Part shown: piece after piece, positions 21,196 through 23,993 of the stretch
How positions within the stretch are numbered: the first letter of the stretch is position 1
Layout: each line of letters opens with the position of its first letter
Source of the DNA: an uncultured Collinsella sp.
GTDB taxonomy: Bacteria; Actinomycetota; Coriobacteriia; Coriobacteriales; Coriobacteriaceae
Length of the DNA: 23,993 nt
Assembly: GCA_902489955.1 (NCBI GenBank)
Contig: CABUBY010000012.1
Span: 1 to 23,993 of the forward strand
Reading direction: 5' to 3'
The notes under the pieces: generated by a model
What the model was told of the DNA's origin: nothing
The model's input: only the letters and a program-made list of their open reading frames with translations
The model's database searches: none
Made by a program: the position numbers and the translations under genes

Positions 21196-21230
21196 ACCGC
21201 CACAAAGGTGCCTGTCCCCTTTGTGGCGGT
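21196..21230. repeat. REP-like palindrome (CCGCCACAAAGG type), copy 3, opposite orientation
   Basis: Perfect 13-bp arms ACCGCCACAAAGG (21196-21208) and CCTTTGTGGCGGT (21218-21230) surround TGCCTGTCC, the reverse complement of the copy 2 loop. One compensated base pair change (A-T to G-C) in the arms relative to copy 2 preserves the stem. Confidence 0.82.
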
Positions 21231-21237
21231 TTTCGAC

Positions 21238-21269
21238 AAAAAAGAAGCCGCCCCGATAACAGAGGCGGC
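21238..21269 (-). terminator. Terminator of the hydratase gene
   Basis: On the minus strand GCCGCC, an 11-base loop, GGCGGC and then TTCTTTTTT. It lies about 140 bases past the stop, after another long hairpin. Confidence 0.75.
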
Positions 21270-21334
21270 ATCAAGCAAGTCTATTTATTAGCGTCCCTCA
21301 AGATCCAACGAGAACGTCGCGATAGCCCCGGACG

Positions 21335-21386
21335 CACCTTTCCCTCGGGCGACCCTCGCGAAGCGCGTGAGCACGAGGGAAAGGTG
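21335..21386. promoter_or_regulatory. Long hairpin in the 3' untranslated region of the hydratase gene
   Basis: CACCTTTCCCTCG (21335-21347) pairs perfectly with CGAGGGAAAGGTG (21374-21386), 13 bp. An inner CTCGCG/CGCGTGAG stem and outer GCCCC/GGGGC pairing extend it. It has no T-tract and lies before the real terminator, so it may protect the mRNA 3' end or be a structured RNA. Confidence 0.5.
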
Positions 21387-21407
21387 TGGCAGGGGCGTAC
21401 AGCAACG

Positions 21408-23708
21408 TTACTCGGCAGCGGCCTTGAACTTGTTGTAGTTGATCAAGCAGCCAGCCTTGACGATGGCACGCTCCTCTGCCGTCATATCGGCAATGTAGAG
21501 CTCAATCTGCTCGACCGTGCCATCGGCGCGCACCACGTAGGCAGTGATGTCCTTTAGGTCGCCGTCGAGCGCGGCGCGGACATCCGGCACAAAGACGTAG
21601 TCGCCCACCTCAAAGTTGGGCTCGGCCTCCATCTGGAAGGGCACCATGCCCCAGTTCATCACGTTGGATCGATAGCGCTTGGTGGCGTACTCGTGGACGA
21701 TGTTGGCCAGGCCGCCAATTACGCGCTGGCAGCTCGCGGCCTGCTCGCGGGCAGAACCATCACCGGGCTTCTTGGCATAGAGCATGGAGCCGTACTCGGT
21801 CGTTTTGGCATCGGCAGCGACACCCGCGCCGGCCAGCGCCTCAAACACGCTGGCAAGCTCGGCATCGAGTGCTGCCAGGTCACCCGCGAACTCACCGGCC
21901 ACGCGGCGCTTCTCCACCGCGTCGACCTCCTTGGAGCGGCCCACGTAGGCCGGGTCGCGGCGGCTGAGCGTAAACTCGGCCAGGCCCAGCGGGTTGGAGC
22001 GGAAGGAGCTCGTCTCGCCCGAGGGAATGAGCTCGTCGGTCGTGGTGACCGGGTCCATGATCTTGGAGCACACCTTGAGCAGGATGTCGTCGCCGAGAGG
22101 CTCCATCGCGGGCCACGGCTTGATGTTGGGGCCCTCGACCAGCTCGTCGGCAGGCTCCGCCTTGCCAAAGCCCCAGTACACGCGCTTTTTGTACGGCGCG
22201 TCGTCAAAGGTGTACTCGCAGGCCTCGTCCCAAGTCTCCTCGGGCAGGTCGGTCGCCGGCGTCAGGACGCCGCCGTTGGCAGCCGTCGCCGCAATGGAAC
22301 GGGCGTCCATCAGGGCCACGGCGCTCAGCTGGCCATTACCCGGCTTGGAACCCTCGCGGTTGGGGAAGTTGCGCGTGGTGTGGCGGATCGAAAGGCCATT
22401 GTTGGCGGGCGTGTCGCCGGCGCCGAAGCACGGGCCGCAGAACGCCGTGCGCACAATCGCGCCGGCCTCCATAAGGTCGTAGATGTAGCCGCGGCGTGTA
22501 AGCTCGAGTGCCACGGGCTGGCTCGTGGGATAGACCGACAGCGAGAACTCGCCGCAGCCGGTGTTGGCGCCCTTGAGCACGCGGGCAGCCTGGACCACGG
22601 AGTCGTAGTTGCCGCCCGAGCAGCCGGCGATAACGCCCTGCTGCACGTGCAGCTTGCCGTCGATGATCTTGTCGAGCAGGCTAAAGTGCGTCTTGCCCTC
22701 GCCGATCTTGGCGGCCTCGAGCTCCACCTCATGCAGGATGTCCTCGAGGTTCTCGTTGAGCTCGTCGATCTCAAAGCCGTTGGAAGGATGGAATGGCAGC
22801 GCAATCATGGGCTTGATGCTCGACAGATCGACCTCGACGCAGCCGTCGTAGTAGGCAACATCGGCGGGCTTGAGCTCGCGGTAGTCGTCGCCGCGGCCGT
22901 GCATGGTCAAAAACGCGTGCGTGTCCTCGTCGGTGGCCCAGATGCTCGACAGGCAGGTGGTCTCGGTGGTCATGACATCAACGCCATTGCGGTAGTCGGT
23001 CGTCATGCTCGCGATGCCCGGGCCCACAAACTCCATGACCTTGTTCTTGACGTAGCCCTTGGCAAAGACGGCGCGGATGATGGCGAGCGCCACGTCGTGC
23101 GGGCCGATGCCGGGACGCGGGGCGCCCGTGAGGTAGATGGCAACGACGCCGGGATAGGCAACGTCGTAGGTGTCGCGCAGCAGCTGCTTTGCCAGCTCGC
23201 CGCCGCCCTCGCCCACGGCCATGGTGCCCAGAGCGCCGTAGCGGGTGTGCGAGTCGGAACCCAGGATCATCTTGCCGCAGCCGGCGAAGTTCTCACGCAT
23301 AAAGGAGTGGATGACGGCGATGTGCGGCGGAACGAAGATGCCGCCGTACTTCTTGGCCGCGGAAAGGCCAAAGACATGGTCGTCCTCGTTGATGGTGCCG
23401 CCCACGGCGCACAGCGAGTTGTGGCAGTTGGTGAGCACGTAGGGCAGCGGGAACTGCTCCATGCCCGAGGCGCGCGCCGTCTGGATGATGCCGACGAAGG
23501 TGATATCGTGGCTCGCCATGGCATCGAAACGAATCTTGAGCGCCTCGGGGTCGCCGGACGTGTTGTGTGCCTGAAGGATCGAATACGCGATGGTGCCACG
23601 CTTGGCGTCCTCGGGCGTCTGCGTAATACCGCGCTCGGCAGCCTCGGCCGCAGGCACAACCTCGCTGCCGCCACGCAGGTAGATGCCGTCCTCGTACAGC
23701 TTAACCAT
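21408..23708 (-). CDS. Aconitase-superfamily hydratase
   Basis: This 766-residue cytoplasmic Fe-S enzyme belongs to the aconitase/homoaconitase family. The three cluster cysteines are present: C363 in GCSGGNYDS, and C424 and C427 in [12 protein letters not shown], with spacing like that of aconitase. GSDSHTRYG (150-158) and RNFPNREGS (447-455) are substrate-binding motifs. The C-terminal swivel domain follows at about 600-766 ([17 protein letters not shown]). It is shorter than typical AcnA (about 890) and its loops differ, so citrate/isocitrate is likely but another 2-hydroxy acid is possible. The ATG at 23708 has GGGAG five bases upstream; 53 further codons are open before it but lack a start signal. 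It stands alone, with its own terminator. Confidence 0.92.
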   Translation of the reverse strand: MVKLYEDGIYLRGGSEVVPAAEAAERGITQTPEDAKRGTIAYSILQAHNTSGDPEALKIRFDAMASHDITFVGIIQTARASGMEQFPLPYVLTNCHNSLCAVGGTINEDDHVFGLSAAKKYGGIFVPPHIAVIHSFMRENFAGCGKMILGSDSHTRYGALGTMAVGEGGGELAKQLLRDTYDVAYPGVVAIYLTGAPRPGIGPHDVALAIIRAVFAKGYVKNKVMEFVGPGIASMTTDYRNGVDVMTTETTCLSSIWATDEDTHAFLTMHGRGDDYRELKPADVAYYDGCVEVDLSSIKPMIALPFHPSNGFEIDELNENLEDILHEVELEAAKIGEGKTHFSLLDKIIDGKLHVQQGVIAGCSGGNYDSVVQAARVLKGANTGCGEFSLSVYPTSQPVALELTRRGYIYDLMEAGAIVRTAFCGPCFGAGDTPANNGLSIRHTTRNFPNREGSKPGNGQLSAVALMDARSIAATAANGGVLTPATDLPEETWDEACEYTFDDAPYKKRVYWGFGKAEPADELVEGPNIKPWPAMEPLGDDILLKVCSKIMDPVTTTDELIPSGETSSFRSNPLGLAEFTLSRRDPAYVGRSKEVDAVEKRRVAGEFAGDLAALDAELASVFEALAGAGVAADAKTTEYGSMLYAKKPGDGSAREQAASCQRVIGGLANIVHEYATKRYRSNVMNWGMVPFQMEAEPNFEVGDYVFVPDVRAALDGDLKDITAYVVRADGTVEQIELYIADMTAEERAIVKAGCLINYNKFKAAAE

Positions 23709-23808
23709 ACTGTCTCCCACTCTGCCCGAAAGGCTCGGGCGCATAGCATACATTCGTTCAATATCGTGCCATAGAACGGTTGCAAGTGGGTTACGAATCT
23801 GCACGTTC

Positions 23809-23826
23809 ACTTTATCTAGGTAAAGT
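23809..23826. promoter_or_regulatory. Dyad upstream of the hydratase gene
   Basis: ACTTTATCTAGGTAAAGT has perfect 6-bp arms about a 6-bp centre, 100 bases upstream of the start. Its form recalls MerR-type operators, but no paired -35/-10 is clear. Confidence 0.4.
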
Positions 23827-23883
23827 AAAGGACGAGCCCAGTGTGGGGGCCGGCAGATTTGGCGCAAGGGTGTCCCTTTCGAC

Positions 23884-23912
23884 TAGTCATTTTAGAACGT
23901 CCCCAATGACTA
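23884..23912. repeat. Short inverted repeat
   Basis: TAGTCATT (23884-23891) and AATGACTA (23905-23912) are exact 8-bp complements around TTAGAACGTCCCC. It could be a terminator for a neighbour or another dispersed palindrome. Confidence 0.45.
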
Positions 23913-23950
23913 CCCATAACAACGTCGATGTTTTGGCGCGGACAGACACT

Positions 23951-23993
23951 ATGACCCAATCCGAGGGCACTAAAAAGACAGGAGCCCCCGCTC
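23951..23993 (+). CDS. Possible start of a gene running off the window
   Basis: An ATG at 23951 opens a frame (MTQSEGTKKTGAPA) that continues to the window end. It has only a weak ribosome site, so this is a guess from 14 codons. Confidence 0.2.
   Translation, partial: MTQSEGTKKTGAPA

Noticed and set aside
21693..23774. 693-codon plus-strand open frame
   Set aside because: It is antisense to the hydratase, which carries the full set of aconitase motifs.

Overview
The window looks like a chromosome segment of a Collinsella-like actinobacterium (class Coriobacteriia). The assignment rests on GC-rich coding sequence with strong Shine-Dalgarno sites, a mannose-type PTS with a ManO/DUF956 gene, a DUF5692 membrane protein beside an Fe-S flavoprotein, a Coriobacterial-style aconitase-family hydratase, and several families of dispersed palindromes. 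It is inferred from protein character; no search was run.

Layout. 1-107 is the hairpin-rich end of something upstream. 125-1571 is a complete IS3-family element sitting in the loop of what had been a bidirectional terminator. 1624-3600 holds a membrane-anchored, His/Cys-rich surface protein, a divergent small XRE regulator and a block of nested palindromes, ending at a tRNA-Arg(CCT) gene. This could be the edge of an old integrated island. 3818-7100 (minus) is a PTS operon in the order manX (IIAB), manY (IIC), manZ (IID), manO. 7438-7866 is a lone hypA-like nickel metallochaperone. 8061-10838 (minus) is a 925-residue Fe-S/FAD/NAD(P) oxidoreductase. Divergent from it are a TetR regulator and a DUF5692 membrane protein (11027-12760), with three TetR-like operators between. 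12999-14495 encodes a second membrane-anchored surface protein whose ectodomain resembles the one at 1624-2892. 14569-15921 (minus) is an AAA_14/DUF4143 ATPase with a long palindrome around its promoter. 16243-16437 is a 64-residue Pro/charged protein and 16572-19199 is clpB (both minus). 19567-21141 holds two divergent small exported or membrane-anchored proteins of unknown role among palindromes. 21408-23708 (minus) is an aconitase-superfamily hydratase.

How the parts may work together. The PTS genes form a complete permease: phosphate passes from HPr to the IIA and IIB histidines and then to sugar entering through IIC/IID. The TetR, flavoprotein and DUF5692 genes look like one inducible redox unit in which a ligand releases TetR, giving a soluble electron-handling flavoprotein and a membrane partner. 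Its substrate is unknown, and it is the best candidate here for an undescribed system. Non-coding stretches are dominated by palindromes of at least three families, each with two or more copies in the window, placed at gene ends and between divergent genes.
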